In this document: piece after piece, positions 23,580 through 34,490 of the stretch
Layout: every line of letters starts with the position of its first letter
Position numbering within the stretch: the stretch's first letter is position 1
The notes under the pieces: generated by a model
What the model saw: only the letters and a program-made list of their open reading frames with translations
Told to the model about the DNA's origin: nothing
The model's database searches: none
Program-made: the position numbers and the translations under genes
Source: Metaphire vulgaris
Lineage: Eukaryota > Annelida > Clitellata > Crassiclitellata > Megascolecidae
NCBI GenBank assembly: GCA_018105865.1
Contig: CM030847.1
Span: forward strand, 14,871,089-14,935,088
Length of the DNA stretch: 64,000 nt
Reading direction: 5' to 3'

Positions 23580-24376
23580 ATTTTCAAATGATTTCAGAAC
23601 ACGCAAGAAGAGAGGACATAAAGACTTTCGTCATCGACGTGACTATATGCCTATACGTGTCAGATTCCAATCCGCTAGGGTTGAACAGAGAGGTCACACT
23701 CTTGTCACTCAGTTCAGTATAGATCATTCGTCCCCGTCACACGACATGACGCGATCGCGCGAATTAACATCAACGTGACGTCTTCGTTCCGCTGGGACAA
23801 CGAAGGAGCATGCGTGACTCTGCGTGCCTCAGAGATTCGCCGATCTAGGAATATATTCCGTGACACGCGCATTACGGCCACCTGCGTTTTACGCGCAGAC
23901 TATACGCGCTAACATTATATTATTCTCTGTTCACAGTGCATCTGATTGCAATGAATGACAACTGCGATAGAAAAAAAAATAATATACAGACGTCGCATTT
24001 GTCGCTTTTCCCACGAATCGTTTATTCTTTTCAAGAACTCGCAGGAGGGGGAGGGGAGGGGGATGCGTCTGGAACGTCGCAGGTGGATACAGGTGAACTT
24101 CTATAATCAGTCTAGTGCTTCTATAGCGCCATGGTAACATCACATGTTATTGGCTTATACAGAACAGTAGTCAGTGATGCCGGATTAATGCGGCGATTTT
24201 CCCGAAAATATATGCGATACCCAGCTGTCCTAAATATGCGGAGGGCGCGGAAACTTCCCATTTATGCATTAAGAACATTACATGTTTTCCCTGTTTTTTT
24301 ATTTTAATATTTATGATTTTTACATCTATGATATGCCAAACCTTAATTAGACATTCCTTTTCGTATCTTCTTCTTC
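23580..24376. other. no gene seen
   Basis: No supported exon or repeat end. Confidence 0.35.
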
Positions 24377-24610
24377 TCAGGTGCCATGCATTGCTGCGTC
24401 GGCGACCATGGACTTCCAATTTTCGCGGTCTCTAGTGCTCCTCAAGAGTTCGATGTTATTTTCTATCCCCATTCCCTCTCTCATTCTGTCTGTATATTTT
24501 AATCTTTGTTTTCCTCTTGATCTTTTGCCCTCCACCACACCTTTTCGTATACATTGTTTAATTTGCGGGTGATTAATGGCGAAAGTCGAGTCTCCAACGC
24601 CATTTAACAC
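24377..24610 (-). mobile_element. RTE-type LINE C-terminal fragment
   Basis: Minus frame contains GKRSRGKQRLKYTDRMREGM, then RDRENWKSMVADAAMHGT. This is the common tail of RTE-like LINE ORFs (GRRRRGRPRxxWxDNI type, then DRxxWRxxV). 5' truncated. Confidence 0.7.
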
Positions 24611-25770
24611 CGAAGCTGGCGGCTTGTCGCCGTGTTTCAGTCTTCATCGCACTTATTAAGAAAACATAAACTAAATTTTGCGTTGTAATTTTACATTATC
24701 TCAAAATGAATATTGTATGACTCCACCCATGCGTTTTCGTCGTGAAATAATAAAACCGCGCATATAATAATAGCGGTTATTCTAAAAAGCCGGATTATAG
24801 CACATTATTTTCATAAACACCGATTTCATCTATATGATTGATTGGTAGATTTAGTGATCAATTCAGTGACTGACACTGATCCGTTGACAAATTGATTGAT
24901 TGATTGATTGATTGAGTCATTTGGTCATTAATTCTTTCATTTAATGGTTTTGTACATTAAAAGTAGCGTGAAAATTGAAATAAACCGAAATCACCAATGT
25001 GCTATCTTATTTTCTGTGATTTTCCCAGAATTTCATAATTTTTAATTACTAGTTTTGCATCAAGCAACAGCTTGAACAATATCTTGATAGATCTTCTAGC
25101 TTTAAGTGCAAATCTAATGTCGGTTTCATATTAAAGTGTCGCATTTACATAAAACCAGCAGAAATCCACATAGACATGGGAGGACACCACACGTAAAGAA
25201 GAAGAACAAAGGAGGACGTAGTTACACATTTCAAGAGTGAGATTAAGCGCATAAGAATAAGCAGCTAACTCTGTATAGTCTACTTTCCAAAACGATATAT
25301 AAATTTACGAAAGTTTACTTACTCATTTAAAGAAAATGAGGCGTTTCACACTCTACAGTGTCGCGAATAAGACTCTTTGAAAAATTCCTGATAAAACCGT
25401 TGGCTGACTTAGGCTTATATGCTGTGAAAGTAAACCTTTAATACTGGTAATGCTCTGGGAGTAGATCTAATTTAATTGCACACCACCAAAATAATAAGCT
25501 CAGACGTCGGCGTTTGTTGTGATATAGCAACCGTTGATAGCTGGTTAACGACCAGCAGAGGACACGAGGTTAAATGGGAAGATGTGTTCTTCGTTTGCTG
25601 GACGTTTGGTAAAAAAAACTAGAACGTTTATCCAATAATTACCTGCTAAGTATCTTCCGGTGGCTCGTTAATTAATTCCTTTCATTAATTAAGCGAGTAA
25701 ATTCATTGCTTAGATTCTGTTTGAATCATGAATAATTGTCCGGGCCTTTATATGCATCTGGCAACCACAG
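24611..25770. other. no gene seen
   Basis: AT-rich, with a short TTGA run near 24894-24916. Nothing supported. Confidence 0.4.
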
Positions 25771-26096
25771 CAGCAGTGGCGTAGCCAGGATTTCCGAAAG
25801 GGGGTTTGATCATGACCAACTTCGACAAGTCTTGACAAGCAAAAAAGGTCTTCCTTATGTCTCCTCTTGTATTTTTTCGCTTTCAGATGCGCTGACAAGC
25901 AAAAAAGGTCGTCACCTTACATCTTTACATTCTATGGCACTCTAGCACTTAGAAATTATTTTGGGTCAGCAGCCAAGGGGGGTTTGACCCCCAAAACTGC
26001 GTCCGAAAAAAATGTATAGAAACACATTAAAAAATTTTGGGCGGCATTTAAGGGGGCTTAACACCCTAAACCACCAACCTCTTGGCTACGCCACTG
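25771..26096. mobile_element. hAT-type MITE, CAGTGGCGTAGCC family
   Basis: Ends CAGTGGCGTAGCCAGGATTT and TTGGCTACGCCACTG. Contains the motif GACAAGCAAAAAAGGTC twice (near 25837 and 25895). The target duplication is not convincing. Confidence 0.75.
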
Positions 26097-26224
26097 CATA
26101 GCAGGTAGGTTATTACGGGTCGTTTCTCTTAATTTGATTCGTTTATTTATAGACGCGTCCGTATCAAAACGGGTCTGTCCACATTACCCCTTATATTCAA
26201 AATGGCGGCCGGAATTTGACTTAT

Positions 26225-26408
26225 TCAAATGAAGGCGACCAAGTTAACGCCATGAAAATCCTGCAGCAGCGTCGTCCGGAGTCCCGCAAAGATCCGGTCG
26301 TAGTAGGCGCCTGAGAGCTGCTCCTTTGTATAGGAGAAATCGGCTTCTATTGATGTACGGCTATCGAGATAGAGGTCGACGGCATACAATGCTACATCGA
26401 TCAGGGAC
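26225..26408 (-). CDS. candidate terminal exon, unknown protein
   Basis: On the minus strand a possible acceptor (TTGTACATTTAG) is followed by 60 codons to a stop: SLIDVALYAVDLYLDSRTS, SYTKEQLSGAYYDRIFAGLR, LLQDFHGVNLVAFI. Amino-acid composition and GC-rich third positions look protein-coding, unlike the surrounding AT-rich DNA. It needs phase 2 from an upstream exon, not found. The frame is also open upstream of the acceptor, so the boundary is uncertain. I do not recognise the family. Confidence 0.33.
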
Positions 26409-26721
26409 CTAAATGTACAAGAAACCAGAAGCCGTCTCTGTGTGTTGACAGTCGATTGAGATAGATTGGTGAAGGGTTGGAATAGGTCTGCGACCTGGTT
26501 ACATCATATACCATCTTCATCTAAATTCAATAATTACATTAATGCTCTACATAAATGGAACAGGAAGTGAAGGCATCAAATTCCTTCGCGAGACCAACGA
26601 GACTTTGACGGTGTTTATGACAAGAAGCTGCTGCATTGTCCAGGACTCTGAAAATGTCACTCAAACTGTTGCCTACCACAGAGGACTGATTAAATTAGAT
26701 ACATATGGAAATTTATTGCAG

Positions 26722-27310
26722 TTTATTCTACGCCCAGCTAAGTTTGATCTGACTTGGATGTCGAAGAAATTGGATCGAAAATAGAACCGGCCAAATTTTC
26801 AGAATGTTGGGATTTTTTCAAAAGAGTGGATTGGTCTTCGCACAGGCTTTTCCTTAGCCTCCTAATCCACTCTATAAATAGACTAAATTACATTATTATT
26901 ATATCAAGAGATATTTTTAAAATTTTCCAACAGAAAAACGACGACTTGTCTCGCACTTTACACTTTCTGTAGCTTAGTGAAATCAACAAATCACCGGAGT
27001 GTGAGGAGCTGCAATAAAGCAGATAGAAGTACTGTACCCTCCAGTGGCGTAGCGAGGGGGCGATAGGGCGAACCGCCCCGAGCGGCACTTGCTCTAGGGG
27101 CGGCATTTTCGAGAAAACCATTTTTTGCATATGAAAATTTTTAGAAAGTAGCGATAAGGTTTTAATTTGCTTGTCGAGAATTTATTTTAGCAAGTTGTGA
27201 CAAAGTTTTTTGCCTGTCAAGAATTTAACGAAAAGGCGGCATTTTTTTCGCCCTGGGCGTCACTTTGCCTCGCTACGCCGCTGGTACCCTCTGCCATCTA
27301 TTAGATCTCT
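26722..27310. repeat. dispersed repeat, copy interrupted by hAT
   Basis: From TTTATTCTACGCCCAGCTAA onward this is nearly identical to 32405-32718, except that a hAT element occupies 27042-27283 here. Confidence 0.85.
27042..27283. mobile_element. hAT-type MITE, CAGTGGCGTAGCG family
   Basis: Ends CAGTGGCGTAGCGAGGGG and CCTCGCTACGCCGCTG. Perfect 8-bp duplication GTACCCTC at 27034-27041 and 27284-27291. The sister repeat at 32696-32703 has a single GTACCCTC, i.e. the empty site. Confidence 0.9.
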
Positions 27311-28360
27311 ATAAGCAGATAATTACTAAGATGGACAAGAAAAGGATTAAAATAAGTACTTGCAGACATAATTCCAAATGAGGGTAAAATGCACGCTAAA
27401 TAAAAATAAACACATTGGCCAATCGTTGTGAATTTAGCACTTGAAACAACTGTCATGCTAAGTTTGTCTTTGCTGCCGGCTGGTCGAATGAATGCAATGT
27501 AACAGACACTTGTGGCTAAATTCCGTATTCTGGGGTCAAAAGTTTGCTGAATCAAAACCTTGTTTCATGTTTCAGGAATAGTGAAACTCGTGCTTGGGGA
27601 ACACACTGAGAAGTCCTTGAGATGTTGACTATGAACAGATGATATTATTGTTCATGTACTTCCATAGCGTCCATCCTAATACCCCAAGGTATCAATCGAG
27701 TTTACTTCCAAGTACATTTGAAATTTCAAAGTACGCAAATGAAAGCAATATTATGTGGCAATGTAATTATTCTACATGAATCCATTTATGCTGCGCTTTA
27801 TCAGTCGTCTCCAATGGTGCTACAAATATGAAAGAAACGCGTATTAAGATGAGAAAAATTGGACGCTGATATCGAGACTTTCGCCAGGAGATGACAATGT
27901 TCACATCTTATTTTTTATATATCTTGCTTCTTATCTTCCTACGAGATATGGTATAGCTTCGTTTTTTAAGGAACAATGTGTAAATCAATGCATTGTATGA
28001 GACAAGATTAAAACTTCTCATGTCACCACAATTTACTTACAGGAATTGTATGTAATAATCGTTGGATCGCACACGGGAGTCATTCGAACAGTGGCATACC
28101 TAGGGAAGGGTATGGCAGGAAGGGCAGATGCCCTGGGCACCACTTGAGGGGGTCATGAAAAAGATCGGGGATCCTGCTCTACTCCTTGTAGAAAGAGAAG
28201 AAACCGGAAACTGACTTTGAGTACATCATAGACCAGTTCGCATCAGTAAAGACATGAAAGGTGCATTTGTATTTGTTATCTTGTGTCAATAAAATGTCAT
28301 GATCTGTTAATTGTTAAAAATTTGCTGACCTACTAATTCACATTTCTGACGCCCCTGACA
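27311..28360. other. no gene seen
   Basis: AT-rich. AGTGGCATACCTAGGG at 28091 looks like one end of a MITE without a partner. Confidence 0.4.
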
Positions 28361-28672
28361 TTGGCACCAACTATCAAATGTAGGTACTGTATACTCCACA
28401 GGCCAACGTGGGCCCGTATGGAGAACCGAAGGGTTAGCACCTACGGTTTTACATGGCAACGGCTGAATGACGGACGTATTGTCAGCCTTTCCCTCGCCGC
28501 CTTTCCTTCCTTCCACCGAGTTAACAACCGATGTACTCATTCACAGCTGAGTCGACTGGAGGCGCTTGGGACAGAAACAGCCGAAAAGTTTCTGACGCGC
28601 CCGGGAGTTGAACCACGGACCTCAAGATTGGCATTCTAGTGCGCTAACCGCTAGCTGCTCCACCGCGCACCC
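28361..28672 (-). mobile_element. tRNA-derived SINE
   Basis: Minus-strand A box TGGAGCAGCTAGCGG (28648-28662) and B box GGTTCAACTCC (28604-28614). The body carries CAGTCGACTCAGC, shared with the SINE at 4930-5190, then a long tail. Its 5' end directly abuts the hAT element starting at 28676. Confidence 0.7.
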
Positions 28673-28675
28673 AAT

Positions 28676-29320
28676 CAGGCCCGCCAAGAGAAATTCCGGG
28701 CAGTGGCGTAGCCAAGGAGGGCTTTGGGGATTAAACCCTCTTGGCTGCCGAAAATAAAATATTTTAATGGGTTTTCATGCATTTTAAATTTTTTGAATCG
28801 ACTTTGGGGGTGAAACCCTCTTTCCCCCGTGGGCATAGAATGGAGAATGTGACGGTTTTTAAGAGACGAGGATCTTTTTTTTGCTTGTCAGGGAAAATTT
28901 GGAGATGATAAGGTTTTTTTGCATGTTAAGATTTTTGAAAAGTTGGTGTTGGTCAAAATCCAAAACCCCCTCTTTGGAAATCCTGGCTACGCCACTGCTT
29001 CCTGGCCCCTGTGCAGAAGGACCGACGGGCCCCTAACAAGTCTTAAAAGCTGAAGATGACCTTTTTCTTTACACGTCGGTGTTTTTGACGATTTCAATAC
29101 ATGTCGGTGCCCGGGCCCCCTTACAGTCGCCGGGCCCCTGTGCTCGTCTTGACCTTCTTTTCGCTTGTCGGGGTTTCTCATGATGTTAAAACACCAGCGG
29201 GGCCCCTGTGCACGTAGCGTGATGACCATTTTTGTGTATTATTAATATTACTACATCACCGGCCCGGGCCCCATTTAGACCGCCGGGCCTCTGTTCATAT
29301 ACCCCCTCTCGGCGGTCCTG
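28676..29320. mobile_element. hAT-type element containing a second hAT
   Basis: Ends CAGGCCCGCCAAGAG and CTCTCGGCGGTCCTG, flanked by CACCCAAT (28668-28675) and CACCCAAC (29321-29328). The interior has several GGGCCCC blocks and GACCTTTTTC/GCTTGTCG motifs. No transposase. Confidence 0.75.
28701..28997. mobile_element. nested hAT-type MITE, CAGTGGCGTAGCC family
   Basis: Ends CAGTGGCGTAGCCAAGG and CCTGGCTACGCCACTG. Flanks ATTCCGGG and CTTCCTGG agree at 6 of 8. It sits within the element 28676-29320. Confidence 0.75.
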
Positions 29321-29328
29321 CACCCAAC

Positions 29329-29981
29329 TACAGTCTGTAGCATAGCCCCGAATTCAAAGACCTGTTTCTAATACCAATCTTCCAACGTTTAACCCTTAAA
29401 TACAACATTAGGATTTGACTAGTTTAACTGTATTAAAGTTAAAATAGACATTTTCTTCTTTCTAGCTTCATAGTGAATGAATCATTGCTTCAGATGCTCC
29501 GTCAATGTCACAATTTTCCGAAGAAATAAAAGTAACGAATAATTGATTAATGATTATGCATCGAGGAAGAGAAATTAGTCGAAGACGTCACATGGCTTGC
29601 CAGTTTTTTTATCGAAACCTTAAATTCGATGTATTTGAATTTTGAACTCATTTAACCTGAAGTCTAATGTTGACTCATTTGGTTCCTGGGACTAGAGTTC
29701 AATCTATTAAAACTATTAACGCTCCTGTTAGTGCCTTAATTAGGCAGCTCTACTAGGAATTAAGTAGTAGCAAGTCAATTAAATTAAAATTTCGTAAAGC
29801 AAAATTCTAGCTGTTCAATGGTTAAACTTCTGTATATCGTCGTATACAATCTTCATCAATCGTTATTCACAGATAGCGAAATAAATACACTGTCACCTAA
29901 GCCCGGGCATTTTTGGCAAGTATCAATTTATCTTTTTGATTTGCCCACTGACAGACTATCAAGACTATTGTAACAGAATGC
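29329..29981. other. AT-rich region upstream of the RING gene
   Basis: No ORF or repeat recognised; likely 5' flank of the gene at 30105. Confidence 0.4.
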
Positions 29982-29989
29982 TGACGTCA
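29982..29989. promoter_or_regulatory. CRE/ATF-type palindrome upstream of RING gene
   Basis: TGACGTCA, about 115 bp before the first ATG of the RING gene, followed by two more GACGTC-like cores by 30010. It lies outside the MITEs that carry the same palindrome. A promoter role is inference. Confidence 0.3.
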
Positions 29990-30104
29990 CTAATCGTCAT
30001 GACGACGTCTTCGTTTTAAGCGATGGCCGACGGTCGATAAGTTTCTAGGTTTCAACATCATTCGCTTCACCGTCGAAATAGAGATACGCAGACATAAGAT
30101 CAAG

Positions 30105-30561
30105 ATGCCCGACAACGAGGGAATATTTCAGAATTCAACGGAAAATACATCGCATCCAACTGGAACAGTACAGTCAAACGAAGAGCAGAGTTCAACACCA
30201 AATCATCAAGTAATCCAAGCTACATCCGAAAGAGGACAAGTTGTCGCTGTAAAATACAGGCCTGACCAAAACTGGGTGACCCTAAGCATCGGAGGAAGTC
30301 AAGTTCTTCACGTACAATACAATCAAAATGGAGGGAAAACCGTGAACGTGGGAGGACAAGATGTTGCTAGCGTGATAAATATAGGCGAAAGTAGATACAT
30401 CTTAGCAGGAGAAGACATTATTGTTGTGCGAGATGTTCACAATGGGATGACTATACAGGTAAACATCGGAGGAGAACAAGTATTTCATGTACAATATGAT
30501 CGCAATGGAATTACTGCGACCTTATCTCGGAACGGGGTTCTCGTTCGCCCTTCTACGACAG
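30105..30561 (+). CDS. RING-H2 protein, exon 1: unrecognised beta-repeat domain
   Basis: First coding exon, starting at the first in-frame ATG; the frame stays open some distance upstream, so a longer N-terminus is possible. Residues 1-40 are Ser/Thr/Asn-rich and probably disordered. Residues 45-150 hold a repeat: VTLSIGGSQVLHVQYNQNG and IQVNIGGEQVFHVQYDRNG, with shorter VNVGGQDV and SVINIGES elements between. Alternating hydrophobics with Gly turns suggest beta strands. The frame reads into a stop at 30602, but ACAG followed by GTATCG at 30562 is a good donor. It leaves phase 1, exactly what the RING exon at 31616 needs. I do not recognise the repeat domain; RNF115/126 proteins normally begin with a zinc ribbon, absent here. 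Confidence 0.7.
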
Positions 30562-30832
30562 GTATCGGTTATAAAAGCTATATCCATCTGCTCATCAACT
30601 AGAAATCCTTTTATGCTGCTTTAAATGCTGAATTGAACGTGCACACTTAGTTATATTACAGTTTCTTGTACTAATTCACGACTAAAGTATTTAAAGTGCA
30701 TGAGCTTCAAAACACGCGATTTAACTCAACTATTATCCTGGAACATGTATGAAGCTGAGGACCCCTACTAGACCCTCTTGGGGCGCTTACGACGCTCATA
30801 AATATCTCCTTGTCATATTATACTAGAACTCG

Positions 30833-31167
30833 AAGGCTCGCTTCGCTCGCGCGAGCTTCGCTCGCATGAGGCTCGCTTCGCTCGCTGCGAGCTTCGCTTC
30901 GCGTCGCTTCGCGTCGCTTCGCTTCGCTCGAGGCAACGACCAATCCAATTCCAATTCCAGAACGACCAATCAGAACGCTCACTCAGCCAACCAATCAGAA
31001 CGCTTGAAGGTAACCAATCAGAACGCTCACACAGCCAACCAATCAGAACGCTCACGCAGCCAAACAATCAGAACGCTCGAACGCAACCAATCAGAACGCT
31101 CACACAGCCAACCAATCAGAACGCTCGAAGGCAACAGACATACAGATAACGATTTTAATGTAATAGA
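30833..31167 (-). mobile_element. short non-autonomous Helitron in the RING gene intron
   Basis: Minus orientation: starts TCTATTACATTAAAATCG after an A (31168) and ends CTAG followed by T (30832), the A/T target and TC...CTRR ends of Helitrons. The interior has tandem AACCAATCAGAACGCTC units; the 3' part is built of GCGAGCGAAGC-type repeats. Same family as 37012-38405. Confidence 0.75.
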
Positions 31168-31615
31168 TGGGATGTGTGCATGTCTGCTTTGATATGTAGT
31201 TCCAATATTCTGAATCCCTGGATACGCTAAAATAATTAAATAATATTAATTAATGAGTATTGTTTAAATGTACTTTGACCGTTGAAACTAAGGGAATGTC
31301 CAAATGCAGAATAATCAGTGCTATGCATTACATTTCTGAGAAAATGTTACACATAATATTATATCCTTCTAGACATTTAAATAATTTTACTGGTGAGGAA
31401 TTGATCAATGCAGATATGTATTTGGTAGTGACCAGTTGTAGAATAAAATAATGATGTATAGACGCAAAGAAGCAATTTCGTAATTCGGTTACGTCGATTC
31501 TGATGTTGAATTGTATTTAGTGGTGTTCATAGGACTCGTAGATTGTTAACGATAGGAAAATAAACTTCTTGAACAAGTGAGTAAGCAAAATAAAACCAGT
31601 CGGAATTTCTTGCAG

Positions 31616-31902
31616 AAAACCCACCTCCTGCTGCTGTTGGAGGAGGTCCTGGAGGGGCTCCTCTATTGGGATTCAGCGACGCAGACATTGACCAAGTGTC
31701 ACCGACCTTCAGCTACGTTGAACCTCCTGAGGGCAGCAGCAAGGGCGAAGATTGTTCGATTTGTCTGGAACCCTTCAAGGCGAAGGAGTGCATGCGGAAA
31801 CTGCGCTGTGGACACGAGTTCCATTCCAGTTGCGTCGTCCCGTGGCTCAGACGCCAAACCACCTGTCCTAACTGCAGGAGGAAGATGACACTCAAACGCT
31901 AG
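31616..31902 (+). CDS. RING-H2 E3 ubiquitin ligase, C-terminal exon (RNF115/126-like)
   Basis: Last exon, after the acceptor TTTCTTGCAG. Joined to 30561 the split codon is GAA and the protein continues ENPPPAAVGGG, resembling the linker before the RING in RNF115/126. Then comes a RING-H2 finger: CSIC, CMRKLRCGHEFH, SSCVVPW, TTCPNC. The spacing is C-x2-C-x14-C-x-H-x2-H-x2-C-x10-C-x2-C, with all eight ligands present. Stop follows at TLKR. The two exons together give about 247 residues. Such RING fingers recruit E2 enzymes and transfer ubiquitin; catalytic competence is inferred from intact ligands. The 1054-bp intron carries one Helitron. Confidence 0.85.
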
Positions 31903-32404
31903 GGCCTCAAGAAGGACGCTAGTACAGTCTCCTATCAGAAAAAGAACTCCACAAGATCCTTCGATTTAGTTTAGACCTTTTACTAGAAGAACGTTTGCTG
32001 GATTTATATCTGTATTTAAATAAGTTTGTTTTGGCCCGACTCTAAAGCGACATCATCTAATTAATGCGACCTCAATAATATTTAAAAATATGGATTTCTC
32101 TCACCAGGTAACCTACAAAATGACCACATTTACGCTGCGATTACAGTCTGGGCAGCTGAGGCTTGTCAATGTTTCAAACGCCTTGTGTCTTCTATTGGTT
32201 AACAAGAACACAATTGTTGTCCGCAGTTTCTAGACAACTGGGAAAGTCGTATTCACTTTTTCTTCTTCCTCGTTCTCGTCGTTCGCCTCCCTCTCTCTTG
32301 CTATCCGTCAGTCAACTTTCGCCAACAATTATTCGTTTTTCCTGTCACTTTCTCTGCGTAATGACTCCATTACATCCATCAAATAATACGGAGACTGCGT
32401 TCCA
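31903..32404. other. 3' flank of the RING gene
   Basis: AT-rich; no canonical AATAAA was found close to the stop. Nothing else recognised. Confidence 0.4.
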
Positions 32405-32718
32405 TTTATTCTACGCCCAGCTAAGGTTGATTTGACCTGGATGTCGAAGAAATTGGATCGAAAATAGAACCGGCCAAATTTTCTGAATGTTGGGATTTTT
32501 TCAAGAGTGCAATGGTTTTCGCACAGGCTTCCTTACCTCCTAGATAGACTAAATTATATTATTATATAAAGAGATATTTTTAAAATTTTCCAACAAAAAA
32601 CGACGACATGTTTCGCACTTTATACTCTCTGTAACTTAGTGCAATCAGCGAATCACAGGAGTGTGAGGAGCTGCAATAAAGCAGATAGAAGTACTGTACC
32701 CTCTGCCATGTATTAAAT
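32405..32718. repeat. dispersed repeat, copy with empty hAT site
   Basis: Second copy of the repeat at 26722-27310, uninterrupted at the point where the other copy carries a hAT element. Confidence 0.85.
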
Positions 32719-32726
32719 CTCTAGAG

Positions 32727-33079
32727 CAGCGGTTCTCAACCTGTGGGTCGCGACCCCCAAGGGGGTCGAATGACGATTTGCCAGGGGTCGCCCGAGACCA
32801 TCAGAAATATGGGGTTGTCTCTGTTCTTGTTATTGTACTAAATTTCCTCAGTGGTAGTTATGACGTACTAGTTGTTTTACTAAAATTGTCATTCGAGGAT
32901 AGACATGGAGACAATCAAATAATAACGATTTCGAACATTTCGAACATTTTGATTGTCATAGCATTATTATTTTTAGCAGTTTACATTGTGAACGAAAATA
33001 ATTTGAACGTTGGGGGGTCGCCACATAATGGGGAATTGAATTAAGAGGGTCGCGGCACTAAAAAGGTTGAGAACCGCTG
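32727..33079. mobile_element. hAT-type MITE, CAGCGGTTCTCAACC family
   Basis: Ends CAGCGGTTCTCAACCTGTGG and AGGTTGAGAACCGCTG. Perfect duplication CTCTAGAG at 32719-32726 and 33080-33087. Confidence 0.88.
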
Positions 33080-33094
33080 CTCTAGAGTCTAGAG

Positions 33095-33515
33095 CAGGGG
33101 TGTCAAACTCATTTCATATAGCAGGCCACATAAAAGTCTTTGTGGTTGTCACGGGCCGGATTTGTACATAGCATTAACACGAACTACAGTAGGCCTATTA
33201 CACAAAACAGTATATCAAAAATTGACCGATAACCTTTAGCATTCCATTTTTGTGATATTGTTAATGAAGAAAAGTATTTTCAATTACCCGTGCAATAGCC
33301 TTCATCCCTGCTAAGCTTCACATTTTGGTAGTCAAACTTGAGTTTCATATATATAATTTTCGATTTTCATATATGCACTTTTGAACACGCCTTAGATAAA
33401 GTAGTTTTGCTACAAAATGAAGTTGCTTTATTGTATTCAGCCGCATACATGCGGGCCGGATGACAAGCCTTCGCGGGCCGTATCCGGCCCGCGGTCCGTA
33501 TGTTTGACACCCCTG
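33095..33515. mobile_element. hAT-type MITE, CAGGGGTGTCAAACTC family
   Basis: Ends CAGGGGTGTCAAACTC and GTTTGACACCCCTG. Flanks GTCTAGAG (33087-33094) and CTCTAGAG (33516-33523). Shares base 33087 with the neighbouring hAT duplication. Confidence 0.85.
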
Positions 33516-33639
33516 CTCTAGAGGTTCATTCGTCAGTCGACTCATAGCTCCTTATCCGTTAAATTCTTTATCTTCAGTGTCCATACGAGGCTACGAGTAC
33601 CTAGTCCTGCATGACCGACGCGATACAACACGTGCGTTG

Positions 33640-34160
33640 AAATTGCGATTGACGCGCAAATAAGAGCATTAAACGCTTCAGCAAGGACATAAACATAAAC
33701 ACAAAAGTCACAATATACAACACCATAGTAGTCCCGCAAATTATGCATGGAGCAGAAACATGGAGCATGAAAGAAACAGACGAAAGGAGGCTACTGGTGG
33801 CCGAAATGACGTGCTTACGGAGAATCCTGGGAGTAACCCGACTACATAAAATAAGAAACGAAGACATCAGACAACGTCTCAACCTGAAGGATACAATATA
33901 TAATCGACAAAATTATAAGAAAAAGACTCAATTGGTATGGGCATGTCAACAGAATGGATGAAAGGAGACTGCCATACAAGGCACTCTACACTCAAATAGA
34001 AGGAAACAAAGGAAGAGGAAGGCCCAGGAAAAAGTGGATGGACAACATCAGAGAAGACATGGACATGAAAGGAATTACAATACTAGAAGGAAGACGATTG
34101 ACAGAAGATAGAACTTCTTGGAAGCATTTTGTGTCTAGCTATTGCCGCTGATGAGCTGGC
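33640..34160 (+). mobile_element. RTE-like LINE, C-terminal part of ORF
   Basis: Two overlapping frames encode VVPQIMHGAETWSMKETDER, LRRILGVTRLHKIRNEDIRQ, then RLPYKALYTQIEGNKGRGRP, KKWMDNIREDMDMKG and LTEDRTSWKHF. One frameshift lies near 33910-33935. This is the region after the RT domain. The end has a GATGAT-type terminus near 34175. Confidence 0.8.
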
Positions 34161-34230
34161 AGAAAGCAAAGATGATGATGAAGATGATGAATCGTTTCCA
34201 AAACCCTAGTTAGGCCTATATGGTCAAACC

Positions 34231-34482
34231 CAGTGACGTAGCCAGGGGAGTTAAACCTCGCTTGGGTGCCGACGAAATACATTTTTAAAATTTGAATGTG
34301 TTTCCATGCATTTTTAATTTTCAGACGCGGTTTTGAGGGTGAAAACTGAAACCCCCCTTGGAGCTGGATAGGATAGATACATAAGATTACCTTTTTGGCT
34401 TGTCAAGATTTTTCGAAAGTTGGTTACAGTCAAAAGTCAAAACCGAAACCTCCCCCTTCCGGAAATTCTGGCTACGTCACTG
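34231..34482. mobile_element. hAT-type MITE, CAGTGRCGTAGCC family
   Basis: Ends CAGTGACGTAGCCAGG and CTGGCTACGTCACTG. Flanks GTCAAACC and GTCAAGCC agree at 7 of 8. Both ends share the same G-to-A change in the TIR. Confidence 0.82.
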
Positions 34483-34490
34483 GTCAAGCC

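Noticed and set aside
30562..30602. Treating the first RING exon as a complete 165-residue gene
   Set aside because: The tail after 30561 runs through a good donor; phase agreement with the RING exon makes the spliced reading more likely.
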